DNA of 40,739 nt from Caulobacter sp. AP07 (GCF_000281955.1 NZ_AKKF01000206.1:1-40739), one strand, 5' to 3'; shown: positions 22,837-30,936, numbered from the stretch's first letter. Notes: generated from the letters alone by a model not told the origin. Made by a program: numbers and translations.

Positions 22837-23606
22837 GCGGCGAAGCCCTCGAAGATCAGGTTGTCGCAATGGTCGCTGACGCTGTCCCACTGTTCGGCCG
22901 AGCGCACCGTCCAGGCGATCACCGGCATGCCCTTGGCGCGCAGCAGGTCGGCGCGTGGGCTGGGCAGCATGTCCAGTCCCAGGGCCAGGAAGTCGGGCCG
23001 GGCGATCTCGACGTGCTCCAGCGCCGCCAGCGACTTGCGCAGCTCCGGCGCCAGCTTGCGGGCGTTCTCGTCGGCCCAGCCGTAGCTGTCCAGGCCGCGC
23101 AGAATCTGCGGCTGGTGCTCGGCGAACCAGGCGTGGGAATAGGGGTTGAAGCCGATCACCGCGGTCGGGCCGTTGTGGTCGAGCAGGATCTCGGAGACCT
23201 GCTTCTCCAGCTCGCCCACCTCGCCGAACGGCGTCTTCAGCTCGATATAGACCATGGCCCGGTGACCGATCACGGTCAGGGCGTCGGCCAGGGTCGGGAT
23301 GGTCTCCTCGGTGCCCGACAGGGACAGCCGCGCCAGGTCGGCGGCCGTGTGGTCCCGCAGTTTGCCGGGAGCGCCGGTCAGGCGCTCGAGGTGATCGTCA
23401 TGAAAGACCACCACATGGTTGTCGGCGGTCAGTTGCACGTCCAGTTCGATGGCGTAGCCGCCGGCGCAGGCGGCCTGGAAGGCGGCCAGGGAGTTCTCGG
23501 GCGCGCCGCCCGGCGACCACAGGCCGCGATGCGCCACGGCCGGCTCGAACAGGCGCTCCCACGCCTCGCCGAACACTTCGGTTCCGGGCCGGGCGCGGGC
23601 GCGCAT
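22833..23606 (-). CDS. Glycerophosphodiester phosphodiesterase (GDPD) family protein
   Basis: This 257-residue protein carries the GDPD core: AHRGLW (active-site His-Arg), APENSLAAFQAA (Glu-Asn), IELDVQLTADNHVVVFHD and VYIELKTPFGE, followed by the TIM-barrel closing strands. It probably cleaves glycerophosphodiesters into an alcohol and glycerol-3-phosphate. No signal peptide is obvious, so a cytoplasmic role is likely. The ATG at 23606 shares one base with the stop of ridA (TGATG). It is followed by the acyltransferase gene with GTGA overlap. Confidence 0.92.
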   Translation of the reverse strand: MRARARPGTEVFGEAWERLFEPAVAHRGLWSPGGAPENSLAAFQAACAGGYAIELDVQLTADNHVVVFHDDHLERLTGAPGKLRDHTAADLARLSLSGTEETIPTLADALTVIGHRAMVYIELKTPFGEVGELEKQVSEILLDHNGPTAVIGFNPYSHAWFAEHQPQILRGLDSYGWADENARKLAPELRKSLAALEHVEIARPDFLALGLDMLPSPRADLLRAKGMPVIAWTVRSAEQWDSVSDHCDNLIFEGFAA

Positions 23607-24067
23607 CAGAACACCTCGACCACGGCGTCGACCTCGACCGAGAAGCCGAGCGGCAGGCGATAGACCCCCACCGCCGAACGGGCGTGGCGGCCGGCGTCGC
23701 CGAACACCTCGACCATCAGGTCCGAACAGCCGTTGATGACCTTGGGGATGTCGGTGAAGTCCTGGCTGACCTGGACGAAGCCGCCCAGCTTGACCACCCG
23801 CTTGACCCGGTCGAGGTCGCCCGTGGCGGCCTTCATCTGGGCCAGCAGGTTGATCCCGCAGAGGCGCGCGCCCTGCTGGGCGGTTTCCAGGTCGACCTCG
23901 GTCCCGACCGTGCCCTTGAGGCCGCCGTTGGCGTCGAGCGAGATCTGGCCGGAAATATGGATCAGGTTCCCGGCCTGGACGAAGGGAACATAGTTGGCGA
24001 CCGGCGCCACCGGTTGCGGCAGCACGATTCCAAGACCCGCCAGACGCTCTTCGACCTTCGACATCAT
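23606..24067 (-). CDS. RidA-family protein (YjgF/YER057c/UK114)
   Basis: This 153-residue RidA-superfamily protein shows IHISGQISLD, GDLDRVKRVVKLGGFVQVS and the conserved arginine in HARSAVGVYRLP, followed by VEVDAVVEV. Canonical RidA deaminates reactive enamines/imines, but many family members act on other amines. This is one of the longer forms. The start at 24067 has GGGAG six bases upstream. It leads the operon with GDPD and the acyltransferase; what joins these three functions is unclear. A terminator of the phasin gene lies just upstream. Confidence 0.9.
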   Translation of the reverse strand: MMSKVEERLAGLGIVLPQPVAPVANYVPFVQAGNLIHISGQISLDANGGLKGTVGTEVDLETAQQGARLCGINLLAQMKAATGDLDRVKRVVKLGGFVQVSQDFTDIPKVINGCSDLMVEVFGDAGRHARSAVGVYRLPLGFSVEVDAVVEVF

Positions 24068-24118
24068 ACGCTCCCAAAACTTGAGCCCATGCTTAGCGCG
24101 GCGTGATCACAGGACAAG

Positions 24119-24150
24119 AAAAAAGGCCCGGACCGTTCCCGGTCCGGGCC
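24119..24150 (-). terminator. Intrinsic terminator of the phasin gene
   Basis: GGCCCGGACCG-ttcc-CGGTCCGGGCC (24125-24150) is a perfect eleven-base-pair stem. Read on the minus strand it is followed by TTTTTT, which marks the end of phasin transcription. Confidence 0.9.
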
Positions 24151-24201
24151 TTCAAACTGTGTCGCGGCTGTGTCGCCCGAGGACCGAAAGGTCCGGAAGG
24201 C

Positions 24202-24636
24202 TTAGCGCGCGGCTTGGAACTTCTCGACGGTGGCGCTGACGCGCTCGTTCAGCGGCTTGACCGAGTCCTTGATCGAGGCCGAGACGATCTCCGAAGCCTT
24301 GCTCACCTGGGCGATGTAGGCTTCCAGGGCCGACTTGGCCCAGGCGGTCTGCAGTTCGACGGCTTCCTGGACGCTCTTGGCGCCGGCCAGCGACTTGGCG
24401 GCGGCGACCTGGTCTTCAGCGGCCTTCTTCGAATAGGCGAACGCCTGGGCGCCCAGGGCTTCGGCGCCCTTGGTCGCGGCGGTCACCGAGGCGACGACGG
24501 CTTCCAGGTTCTTCTTCGAATGGGTGTTGGCCTCGGCCAGAGCGGCCAGGGACTTTTCGACGCCGTCCTTGAACGCTTGGTTCGAGGCGGTGCTGAACTG
24601 CTCGACGGTGTTCTTCAGGGTTTCGGTAGCGGCCAT
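24202..24636 (-). CDS. Phasin-family polyhydroxyalkanoate granule protein
   Basis: This 144-residue helical protein belongs to the phasin_2 group: EQFSTASNQAFKDGVEKSLAA, HSKKNLEAVVASVTAATKGAEAL and QEAVELQTAWAKSALEAYIAQ, with amphipathic heptads and few aromatic residues. Phasins coat PHB granules and control their number and size. The ATG at 24636 is chosen for CAGGAG eight bases upstream, which removes a 27-residue shadow extension. Upstream are TTGACTG (minus strand, 24736-24730) and two TGC-N3-GCA sites resembling PhaR operators. An intrinsic terminator follows. Confidence 0.93.
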   Translation of the reverse strand: MAATETLKNTVEQFSTASNQAFKDGVEKSLAALAEANTHSKKNLEAVVASVTAATKGAEALGAQAFAYSKKAAEDQVAAAKSLAGAKSVQEAVELQTAWAKSALEAYIAQVSKASEIVSASIKDSVKPLNERVSATVEKFQAAR

Positions 24637-24719
24637 GGGGTGGCTCCTGGCTAAAGCGGGGCATGGCGCGGGACTGACGATCCTGCTCATGCGGTTGGGA
24701 CAACGTCGGTGTCTCATGT

Positions 24720-24753
24720 TGCAGTGCAGCAGTCAAGAATTTTGTGCAGCGCA
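24720..24753 (-). promoter_or_regulatory. Phasin promoter with two TGC-N3-GCA operator candidates
   Basis: TGCAGTGCA (24720-24728) and TGCAGCGCA (24745-24753) are both TGC-N3-GCA, centred 25 bases apart. A minus-strand TTGACTG -35 (24736-24730) lies between them, so one site overlaps the promoter spacer and the other lies just upstream. TGC-rich inverted sites in front of phasin genes are known targets of PhaR repressors in alphaproteobacteria. Binding here is inferred. Confidence 0.45.
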
Positions 24754-24862
24754 CCATAACCTAAGGGAAAGTGCGCTCGCCTGATGCGCGAGAACCGAAG
24801 CTTCGCCGCAACGCCTTGAAATTATCCATGTCCGCGGCGAAACCACTCACCACTTGTTTACT

Positions 24863-24894
24863 TTGGCGTAAGGCGGCGACGCGCATGCTAAGGT
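24863..24894 (+). promoter_or_regulatory. Candidate promoter of the carboxypeptidase gene
   Basis: TTGGCGT (24863-24869), 17 bases, then GCTAAGGT (24887-24894). The spacing is longer than the Caulobacter 10-14 range, so this is a weak call. The predicted start point near 24902 leaves little or no leader before the GTG at 24902. Confidence 0.32.
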
Positions 24895-24928
24895 CACGCG
24901 TGTGGCGGTGCGGAACCGCTCAGTTCAA

Positions 24929-26266
24929 ATGACGGACGCATTTGTCATGTTCGCCAAGTTTATGTCCGCCCGTTTCGTTCTGGCCGCCGCAGGCCTGGCT
25001 AGCGCGCTGATGTGCGGCCTGGCCGCGCCGACGACGGCCGCCGCGCAGATCCCGTACCTGCAGATGAACAGCGCCGAGCCCAAGTACGCGGCGATCGTGA
25101 TCGACGCCAATTCGGGCGAAATGCTTTACGACAAAAGGGCCGACAGCCCGCGCTACCCGGCGTCGGTCACCAAGGTGATGACGCTGTACCTCACCTTCGA
25201 GGCGCTCAGCGAAGGCCGGTTGAAGCTGACCGATCGCGTGCCGTTCTCGTCCCGCGCCGCCGCCCAGGCCCCGACCAAGCTGGGCCTGCCGGCCGGCGAC
25301 AGCATCAGCGTCGACGAGGCGATCCGCGCCATGACCGTGAAGTCGGCCAACGACGCCGCCGTGGCCATGGCCGAGCGACTCGGCGGCAGCGAGAGCCGCT
25401 TCGCCGCCCTGATGACCCTGCGCGGTCAAGAATTGGGCATGCGCAACAGCCGCTTCGTTAACGCTTCCGGCCTGCCCGACAGCCGCCAGATCAGCACCGC
25501 CCGCGACCTGGCCATCCTGTCGCGCGCCACCATGCGCGACTTCCCGCAGTACTATTCCTACTTCAGCATCACCGGCTTCAATTTCCGCGGCAACTACGTC
25601 CGCGGCCACAACCGCCTGCTGACCAACATGCCCGGCTTCGACGGACTGAAGACCGGCTACACCAACGCCTCGGGCTACAACCTCGCCGGCTCGGCCGTGC
25701 GCGACGGCCGTCGCCTGATCGCCGTGGTCCTGGGCGGCTCGTCCACCGCCTGGCGCGACAACAACATGGAAGACCTGCTGACCACCGGCTTCGACGTGCT
25801 CAAGCGCCGCTCGCACGGCGAGCGCACGACCATCGCCTCCAACCTGTACGAAGACGAGCCGACCGGCCCGATCATGCGTCCCTCGTCCGAGGAAGGCGAC
25901 GGCGACCAGGCCGGCCTGAAGATCGTGCTGACCGACAATCCCCGGCCGCCGCCGTCACTCAAGGTCTCGCCGACCCTGAAGGCCGCCCAAGTTCCGGTGA
26001 AGGGCGCCAAGCCCGCGCCGAAGGCCAAGGGCGAATGGGGCGTGCAGGTGGGAGCGTTCAAGTCCAAGGGCCTGGCCCGGGACCAACTGATGATCGTGCG
26101 CTCGCGCTTTTCCAAGTTCGTGTCCGACGCCGAGGGCGCGGTCGAGGGCGCGGCCGGCGGCAGCTTCCGGGCCCAGTTCCAGGGCCTGACCGCCGAGGCG
26201 GCCCGCGGCGCCTGCCAGGCGATCACCGCCAAGCGTCAGCCCTGCATGGTCCTGGCGCCGCGCTAG
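24929..26266 (+). CDS. D-alanyl-D-alanine carboxypeptidase with SPOR domain
   Basis: This 445-residue protein has a signal peptide (cleavage near AAAQ, about residue 40), a serine peptidase S11 domain (about 50-320) and a C-terminal SPOR domain (about 367-445). The catalytic motifs are intact: SVTK (Ser79-Lys82), SAN (139-141) and KTG (241-243). It trims peptidoglycan pentapeptides in the periplasm, and SPOR directs proteins to denuded glycan at division sites. Starts at 24902 (GTG), 24947 and 24962 are also open. None has a good Shine-Dalgarno site, so the start is uncertain. A palindromic repeat follows the stop. Confidence 0.93.
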   Translation: MTDAFVMFAKFMSARFVLAAAGLASALMCGLAAPTTAAAQIPYLQMNSAEPKYAAIVIDANSGEMLYDKRADSPRYPASVTKVMTLYLTFEALSEGRLKLTDRVPFSSRAAAQAPTKLGLPAGDSISVDEAIRAMTVKSANDAAVAMAERLGGSESRFAALMTLRGQELGMRNSRFVNASGLPDSRQISTARDLAILSRATMRDFPQYYSYFSITGFNFRGNYVRGHNRLLTNMPGFDGLKTGYTNASGYNLAGSAVRDGRRLIAVVLGGSSTAWRDNNMEDLLTTGFDVLKRRSHGERTTIASNLYEDEPTGPIMRPSSEEGDGDQAGLKIVLTDNPRPPPSLKVSPTLKAAQVPVKGAKPAPKAKGEWGVQVGAFKSKGLARDQLMIVRSRFSKFVSDAEGAVEGAAGGSFRAQFQGLTAEAARGACQAITAKRQPCMVLAPR

Positions 26267-26320
26267 GGCGCTTCAGTTCGCTGATCCAAGCTCGCGAACG
26301 TTCTTCCAACTCACAAATAG

Positions 26321-26413
26321 TCGTCATCCCCCGCTTTATGCGGGGGACCCAAGCCGCCGTTGACATGGGGGCAGACCCCGCTTGGGTCCCCCGAACAAGT
26401 CGGGGGATGACGA
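26321..26413. repeat. Cloverleaf-type palindromic repeat, copy A
   Basis: Outer arms TCGTCATCCCCCG (26321-26333) and CGGGGGATGACGA (26401-26413). Left hairpin CCCCCGC-tttat-GCGGGGG (26328-26346). Inner stem GGGGGACCCAAGC (26342-26354) with GCTTGGGTCCCCC (26380-26392). Right hairpin CCCCCG-aacaagt-CGGGGG (26388-26406). The left and right hairpins differ, so orientation can be read. It lies in the convergent gap between the carboxypeptidase and J-domain genes. Confidence 0.85.
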
Positions 26414-26464
26414 ACGTGGTGGACGCGGGCGCGTCGGAATAACACTCCCCGACACGAAAGCCGT

Positions 26465-26890
26465 TCACTTCCCGCTTAAAAGACGATCCCGCGCGGCGTT
26501 GAGCTGTGCGGCCAAGCCCGTCGTGCCGCCCTTGTCGGGATGGGCCAGGCGGATCAGGCGCGCATGGGCCGCCTGGATCTCGGCCTTGGTGGCCTGGGGC
26601 CCCACGCCGAGGATCGCGCGGGCTTCTGAGAGGCCAACCTCGGCGTTCGCGCCCCCCGCCCTGCGCACGACGGGCCGCTGCCGCGCCGTCACCGCCGTCC
26701 ACAGCCCGATCACGAACAGCACGACGCCCGGCTCCCAGGCCCCGCGAATGCTGGCATAGGCCGCGCCGGCGAAGGCCACGACAGCCGTCACGCCGGCGCC
26801 GATGCGCCAGCCGTCGCCCTTCAGGAACGGTTTGCGTCGGCCCCACAGCAAGAAGACGACGACCACCGCGCCGATCAGCAGATAGAACAT
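26465..26890 (-). CDS. Membrane-anchored J-domain protein
   Basis: This 141-residue protein has two N-terminal hydrophobic segments (about 1-17 and 31-50, possibly a third at 55-70) and a C-terminal J-domain (about 85-141) with helix AEIQAAHARLIRLA and the HPD motif in AHPDKGGTT. The J-domain stimulates Hsp70 (DnaK) ATPase, here probably at the membrane surface. It is 26 bases downstream of mipZ, on the same strand, with AGGGA before the ATG, so it is likely co-transcribed with mipZ. Whether it works in division is unknown. Confidence 0.85.
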   Translation of the reverse strand: MFYLLIGAVVVVFLLWGRRKPFLKGDGWRIGAGVTAVVAFAGAAYASIRGAWEPGVVLFVIGLWTAVTARQRPVVRRAGGANAEVGLSEARAILGVGPQATKAEIQAAHARLIRLAHPDKGGTTGLAAQLNAARDRLLSGK

Positions 26891-26916
26891 TCAGCGTCCC
26901 TGACGCCGCCGGACGC

Positions 26917-27753
26917 CTATTCGGCGGCGAGCAGAGTTTCCCCGGAAAAGGCGGCCAGGCCAAGGGAATGCATCAGGGCCCGAAGTTCCTGACGCGCGGC
27001 CAGGTGCTGTAGCGACACCGGCACCGGCCGCACCTGCGGCGACAGGTCGGCGATGGTCAGGCCGAACGGGAACAGTTCGCGATAGATCACCCGGTCGCGC
27101 AGACCCGGACCCATGCGGAAACCGACCCGCTTCGACAGGGCCGTGAGGCGGTCCTCGACGCGCTTGCGGTTGCGAGCCTCGGTGGTGGCCAGGCGGTTGC
27201 GCAGCACCACCCAGTCCAGAGCCTGGCGCTGGCCCGACAGGGCGCGGGCCTTGCGGGCCTCCCACACGGTCAGGGAATAGAGGCTGGGCTTCTGCAGCTC
27301 CATGGTGACCGGATCGACGTGGCCCAGCATGTCGAAGTCGACGAAGCTGTCGTTCATCGGCGTGACGATCAGGTCGGCCAGGCCGTGGGCCATGCGCGAG
27401 ATGGCGGTGTCGCCGCCAGGGGTGTCGATCAGCACGAAGTCGGCGGCCTCGCGCGCGGCGACGAAAGCGATCTCGAACTTCTCGACCTGACCGGCTTCCG
27501 GTCCCGCCGCCAGGGCGATGTCGTCGTCGCTGAGGCGCTGCTGGATCGGCATGGGCAGGGTCACGCCGTTGGCGGCGACCCAGGCCTGGCGGTTCTCGAA
27601 GAACCGCATCGACGAGCACTGGCGCAGATCCAGGTCCAGCAGCGCCACCTTGGCGCCGCCGTACAGCAGGGCGGTGGCCAGGTGCACGGCGATCGTGGAC
27701 TTGCCCGCTCCGCCCTTTTCGTTGCCGACGACGATGACGCGCGGCTCGGCCAT
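26917..27753 (-). CDS. mipZ: Division-plane positioning ATPase MipZ
   Basis: This 278-residue ParA/MinD-superfamily ATPase is highly similar in pattern to Caulobacter MipZ. It has a deviant Walker A KGGAGKST (13-20), DLDLRQCSSMRFFENRQAW, LIDTPGGD, the DSFVDFDMLGHVDPVTMEL region and the C-terminus SPQVRPVPVSLQHLAARQEL. MipZ forms a bipolar gradient with ParB at the poles, inhibits FtsZ assembly and so places the Z-ring at midcell. The start at 27753 has AAGGAAGG upstream. Two GANTC sites lie 24-36 bases before the ATG. A J-domain gene follows on the same transcript. Confidence 0.98.
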   Translation of the reverse strand: MAEPRVIVVGNEKGGAGKSTIAVHLATALLYGGAKVALLDLDLRQCSSMRFFENRQAWVAANGVTLPMPIQQRLSDDDIALAAGPEAGQVEKFEIAFVAAREAADFVLIDTPGGDTAISRMAHGLADLIVTPMNDSFVDFDMLGHVDPVTMELQKPSLYSLTVWEARKARALSGQRQALDWVVLRNRLATTEARNRKRVEDRLTALSKRVGFRMGPGLRDRVIYRELFPFGLTIADLSPQVRPVPVSLQHLAARQELRALMHSLGLAAFSGETLLAAE

Positions 27754-27776
27754 GGTTGCCTTCCTTCTTTTCGCCC

Positions 27777-27789
27777 GACTCGGCGACTC
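27777..27789 (-). promoter_or_regulatory. Two GANTC sites before mipZ
   Basis: GACTC occurs at 27777-27781 and 27785-27789, eight bases apart, in the mipZ leader or promoter. In Caulobacter crescentus mipZ is known to be activated through CcrM methylation and GcrA, so these sites are probably functional. A further palindrome, CCTAACC-tgagag-GGTTAGG (27814-27833), lies in the same divergent gap. Confidence 0.6.
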
Positions 27790-27933
27790 TCACTGAAAGA
27801 TTAACATGAACGACCTAACCTGAGAGGGTTAGGCGTCAATCCGGGGTTCCTTCCCTGTGGACCCATTGTCGCAGGTGGACGCCCGGGGTGGTCTCCGTCA
27901 TAAGCCAACGCCTGTTCGACGCAGGAGTTCGCC

Positions 27934-28806
27934 GTGTCCCACCCGGCCCCCCATCCGGCTCTGAAGATCGTCCGCACGGTCGCCGACCTGCGCGCCCAGG
28001 TGCGCGACTGGAAGGCCGCCGGCGAGCGCGTCGCCCTGATCCCGACCATGGGCGCCCTGCACGAAGGCCATCTGTCGCTGATCAAGTTGGGGCAGGTCCA
28101 CGCCCAACGGACGGTGGCCAGCATCTTCGTCAATCCCCGGCAGTTCGCCCCGCACGAGGATTTCGACTCCTATCCGCGCGGCGAGGCCCGTGACGTCGAA
28201 CTGTTGGCCGAGGTCGGCTGCGACCTGCTGTTCGCCCCCAATGTCGCCGAGATGTACGCCCCGGGTTTCTCGACCGCGATCGAGGTCTCCGGCGTCTCGG
28301 AACCGCTGGAAGGCGCGGCGCGGCCGCAATTCTTCGGCGGCGTCGCCACCGTGGTCACCAAGCTGCTGATCCAGGCGCAGGCCCAGGTCGCCCTGTTCGG
28401 CGAGAAGGACTACCAGCAGCTTCAGGTCATCAAGCGCGTGGTCCGCGACCTGGACCTGCCGGTCGAGATCATCGGCGCCCCGACCGCGCGGGCCCCGGAC
28501 GGTCTCGCCCTCTCCTCGCGCAACGCCTATCTCAGCGCCGAGGAACGCGCCGCCGCCGTCGCCCTGCCGACCGCGCTGAAGACCGCCGCCCAGGCCGTGG
28601 CGGCCGGCGGCCGGGTCGACGAGGCCGAGGCCGCCGGCAAGGCCGCCCTGACGGCCGCGGGGTTCGGGCGGATCGACTATTTCGACGTTCGCGAGGCCGG
28701 CGACCTGTCGCGCCTGGGCCCCGGCCCGATCAGCGGAGCCAACGCCCGCATCCTGGTCGCCGCGTGGCTGGGCAGGACCCGGCTGATCGACAACATGGCG
28801 GTGTAG
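27934..28806 (+). CDS. panC: Pantothenate synthetase
   Basis: This 290-residue protein ligates pantoate and beta-alanine using ATP, the last step of vitamin B5 synthesis. Conserved motifs are present: IPTMGALHEGHLSL (the HIGH-type loop), FVNPRQFAPHEDFDSYP, FGEKDYQQLQVIKRVVRDL and LSSRNAYLS (the KMSKS-like loop). The start is GTG at 27934, with CAGGAG upstream. It diverges from mipZ with 180 bases between starts. A palindromic repeat (copy B) follows the stop. panB is not in the window. Confidence 0.96.
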   Translation: MSHPAPHPALKIVRTVADLRAQVRDWKAAGERVALIPTMGALHEGHLSLIKLGQVHAQRTVASIFVNPRQFAPHEDFDSYPRGEARDVELLAEVGCDLLFAPNVAEMYAPGFSTAIEVSGVSEPLEGAARPQFFGGVATVVTKLLIQAQAQVALFGEKDYQQLQVIKRVVRDLDLPVEIIGAPTARAPDGLALSSRNAYLSAEERAAAVALPTALKTAAQAVAAGGRVDEAEAAGKAALTAAGFGRIDYFDVREAGDLSRLGPGPISGANARILVAAWLGRTRLIDNMAV

Positions 28807-28871
28807 GGCGCTGTTGCCGCGTGGCGCGGTGGAGCGATGTCAGGTCGGCGAAGTTCTGAGCGCCCCCACGT

Positions 28872-28969
28872 TCGTCATCCCCCGACTTGTTCGGGGGACC
28901 CAAGCCGAGCCAACCCGGCCATCCCTGGAAACGCCGTTTGGGTCCCCCGCATAAAGCGGGGGATGACGG
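28872..28969. repeat. Cloverleaf-type palindromic repeat, copy B (inverted relative to copy A)
   Basis: Outer arms TCGTCATCCCCCG (28872-28884) and CGGGGGATGACG (28957-28968). The left hairpin holds GACTTGTTC and the right one GCATAAAGC, which are the reverse complements of copy A's right and left hairpins; the central loop differs. It lies in the convergent gap between panC and DUF1489. Confidence 0.85.
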
Positions 28970-29020
28970 AGTTGTTGAGTTGAAGAAGCGCTCGCGGGCT
29001 AATCGTCCGCGCCGTCTAGA

Positions 29021-29422
29021 CTACCAGGCGCCCAGTTCGCGCAGCTGCCGGGCCAGGTCCGCCGGCATCTCGGCGGCCTCGGCTTCGGTCAGGTCCGGCG
29101 GCGCGTCCTCGGCCCTGAGGTAGCGCCAGCCCTGGAACGGACGGCGCGGGGTCGGCGCCACCCGCACGATGGTTGGATCGACGGTCACCTCGCAGCGCGA
29201 CGCCTGGCCCTCGCCGATCGTGTCGATGGCCAGGATGGTCTGGCGGCACAGGATCTGGCCCTTCATCACCCGGTACAGCGAACCGCCGGCCAGCACCTCG
29301 TCGACGCGCTTGGGCGTCATGCGGGTGTGCATGATCCAGGGGCGGTCGGCCTCGGCGTGCCAGGCGACCAGTTCCTCGATGTTGTCGCAGCCGACGACCA
29401 GCTTGATGATGTGCAGGGGCAT
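29021..29422 (-). CDS. DUF1489 family protein
   Basis: This 133-residue soluble protein begins MPLHIIKLVVGCDNIEELVA, with TRMTPKRVDEVLAGGSLYRV and GQILCRQTILAIDTI, then FQGWRYLRAEDAPPDL near the C-terminus. This is the full DUF1489 pattern, common in alphaproteobacteria. The function is unknown. No Shine-Dalgarno site precedes the ATG at 29422, so the mRNA may be leaderless. It stands alone between repeat copy B and the antiporter gene, from which it diverges. Confidence 0.87.
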   Translation of the reverse strand: MPLHIIKLVVGCDNIEELVAWHAEADRPWIMHTRMTPKRVDEVLAGGSLYRVMKGQILCRQTILAIDTIGEGQASRCEVTVDPTIVRVAPTPRRPFQGWRYLRAEDAPPDLTEAEAAEMPADLARQLRELGAW

Positions 29423-29557
29423 AGACGCGTACTTAGGGCCAGCGCCCCGCCGAGGAAAGAGCCGCGAGATTCAGGGTGTCGCGACGGCGGTCTTCCGCGT
29501 CCCCCGGGCATTTTCCGCTCGACATGACAGCGTAGTCATCTTCTATTGTCGGACAAA

Positions 29558-29574
29558 CGACCGATGTTCGGTCG
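29558..29574 (+). promoter_or_regulatory. Palindrome before the CPA2 antiporter gene
   Basis: CGACCGA-tgt-TCGGTCG has seven-base arms, 50 bases before the ATG at 29624. It could bind a dimeric regulator, but no regulator gene is adjacent. No clear -35/-10 was found. Confidence 0.35.
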
Positions 29575-29623
29575 GCGGGGTTCATGCGATCGCGGTCAAC
29601 GCGACGCGGATTTGGGGGGCGAC

Positions 29624-30928
29624 ATGACGCCAGCACAGCTTAGCGTAGCTTTCTTTCTGCAGATGTTCGTGATCATCGCCACCTGTCGCGCGGTCGGCTG
29701 GGTGGCGAAGAAATATCTGGGCCAGCCCCAGGTCGTGGGCGAGATGATCGCCGGCGTGATCCTCGGCCCGTCCCTGTTCGGGCTGCTGGCTCCCGACATC
29801 CAGCACATGCTGTTCCCCAAGGAGTCCAAGACGGTCCTCTATGTCGGCGCCCAGCTGGGCGTGGGCCTCTACATGTTCCTGGTCGGCCTGGGCTTCCGCA
29901 GCGAGCACTTCAAGAGCAACGCCAAGAGCGCCGCCGCCGTCTCGATCTCGGGCATGGCCGCGCCGTTCCTGGTGGCCGTGGCCATCGCGCCCTGGCTGCT
30001 GAGCCTGAACCTGTTCGGCAAGGGCATCGACACCTTCCAGGCCACTCTGTTCATGGGCGCGGCGATCTCGATCACCGCCTTCCCGATGCTGGCCCGGATC
30101 ATCTACGAGCGCGGCCTGACCAACACGCCGCTGGGCACCCTGTCGCTGTCGGCCGGAGCCATCGACGACGCCGGGGCCTGGACGGTGCTGGCCATCGTGC
30201 TGGCCAGCTTCGGCGGCGGCCCGATGATCGCGGTCAAGGCCATCGTCGGCGGCGTCGCCTTCGTGGTCCTGATGCTGACCCTGGGTCCCAAGCTGCTGGC
30301 TCCGCTGGGCCGCTGGGCCGAGCGCGAGGGCAAGGTCAGCCCCAGCCTGCTGGGCGTGGTGCTGATGCTGTTCATGCTGAGCGCCTTCGCCATGGACGCC
30401 ATCGGCATCCACGCGGTGTTCGGCGGCTTCATCCTGGGCACGGTTATGCCGCGCGGCGTGCTGAGCCGGGAGATCAAGAAGCAGCTGGAGCCGTTCGCGG
30501 TGATCGTGCTGCTGCCGATGTTCTTCACCTTCTCGGGCCTCAACACCCAGCTGAACATGGTCAACAATGTCGGCCTGCTGCTGGTCGCCGCCGTGATCCT
30601 GCTGGGCTCGATCCTGGCCAAGGGCGGGGCCTGCTGGGCCGCCGCCCGCCTGACCGGCCAGGACAACCCGACCGCCCTGGGCATCGGCGCGCTGATGAAC
30701 TCGCGGGGCCTGATGGAGCTGATCATCATCAATATCGGCCTGCAGCGCGGGATCATCGGCCCGGCCCTGTTCTCGATGCTGGTGCTGATGGCGATCCTCA
30801 CCACCCTGATGGCCTCGCCGCTGTTCGAGCTGGTCTACGGCAAGAAGGCCCGCGAGCGCGGCGAGCTGGGCGCGCTGAACGAGGACGAGGACGACGCGCC
30901 GCCGGTGCTGGCGTCGGTTCGGCCGTAA
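29624..30928 (+). CDS. CPA2-family cation:proton antiporter
   Basis: This 434-residue protein has about twelve transmembrane segments and the CPA2 signatures: VGEMIAGVILGPSLFGLL, the IDDAGAWTVLAIV motif (two Asp residues of the ion-binding helix) and HAVFGGFILGTVMPRG. RGLMELIIINIGLQ lies near the end. It has no TrkA-N domain, so it is shorter than KefB/KefC. It exports Na+ or K+ for H+. The ATG at 29624 has GGGGGG upstream and is preferred over a distant in-frame start at 29546. A palindromic repeat follows the stop. Confidence 0.93.
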   Translation: MTPAQLSVAFFLQMFVIIATCRAVGWVAKKYLGQPQVVGEMIAGVILGPSLFGLLAPDIQHMLFPKESKTVLYVGAQLGVGLYMFLVGLGFRSEHFKSNAKSAAAVSISGMAAPFLVAVAIAPWLLSLNLFGKGIDTFQATLFMGAAISITAFPMLARIIYERGLTNTPLGTLSLSAGAIDDAGAWTVLAIVLASFGGGPMIAVKAIVGGVAFVVLMLTLGPKLLAPLGRWAEREGKVSPSLLGVVLMLFMLSAFAMDAIGIHAVFGGFILGTVMPRGVLSREIKKQLEPFAVIVLLPMFFTFSGLNTQLNMVNNVGLLLVAAVILLGSILAKGGACWAAARLTGQDNPTALGIGALMNSRGLMELIIINIGLQRGIIGPALFSMLVLMAILTTLMASPLFELVYGKKARERGELGALNEDEDDAPPVLASVRP

Positions 30929-30936
30929 GGACGATC

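Noticed and set aside
24902..24928. GTG at 24902 as the carboxypeptidase start
   Set aside because: It adds residues before the signal peptide and has no Shine-Dalgarno site. It remains possible if the mRNA is leaderless, so it is noted as an alternative and not chosen.
27801..27820. TTAA-like words before panC/mipZ as a CtrA site
   Set aside because: CtrA needs TTAA-N7-TTAA; here the spacing and second half do not match.
29565..29586. Two GTTC words near the CPA2 antiporter as an SOS box
   Set aside because: The spacing between the GTTC words is ten, not seven bases, and the first belongs to a better palindrome.
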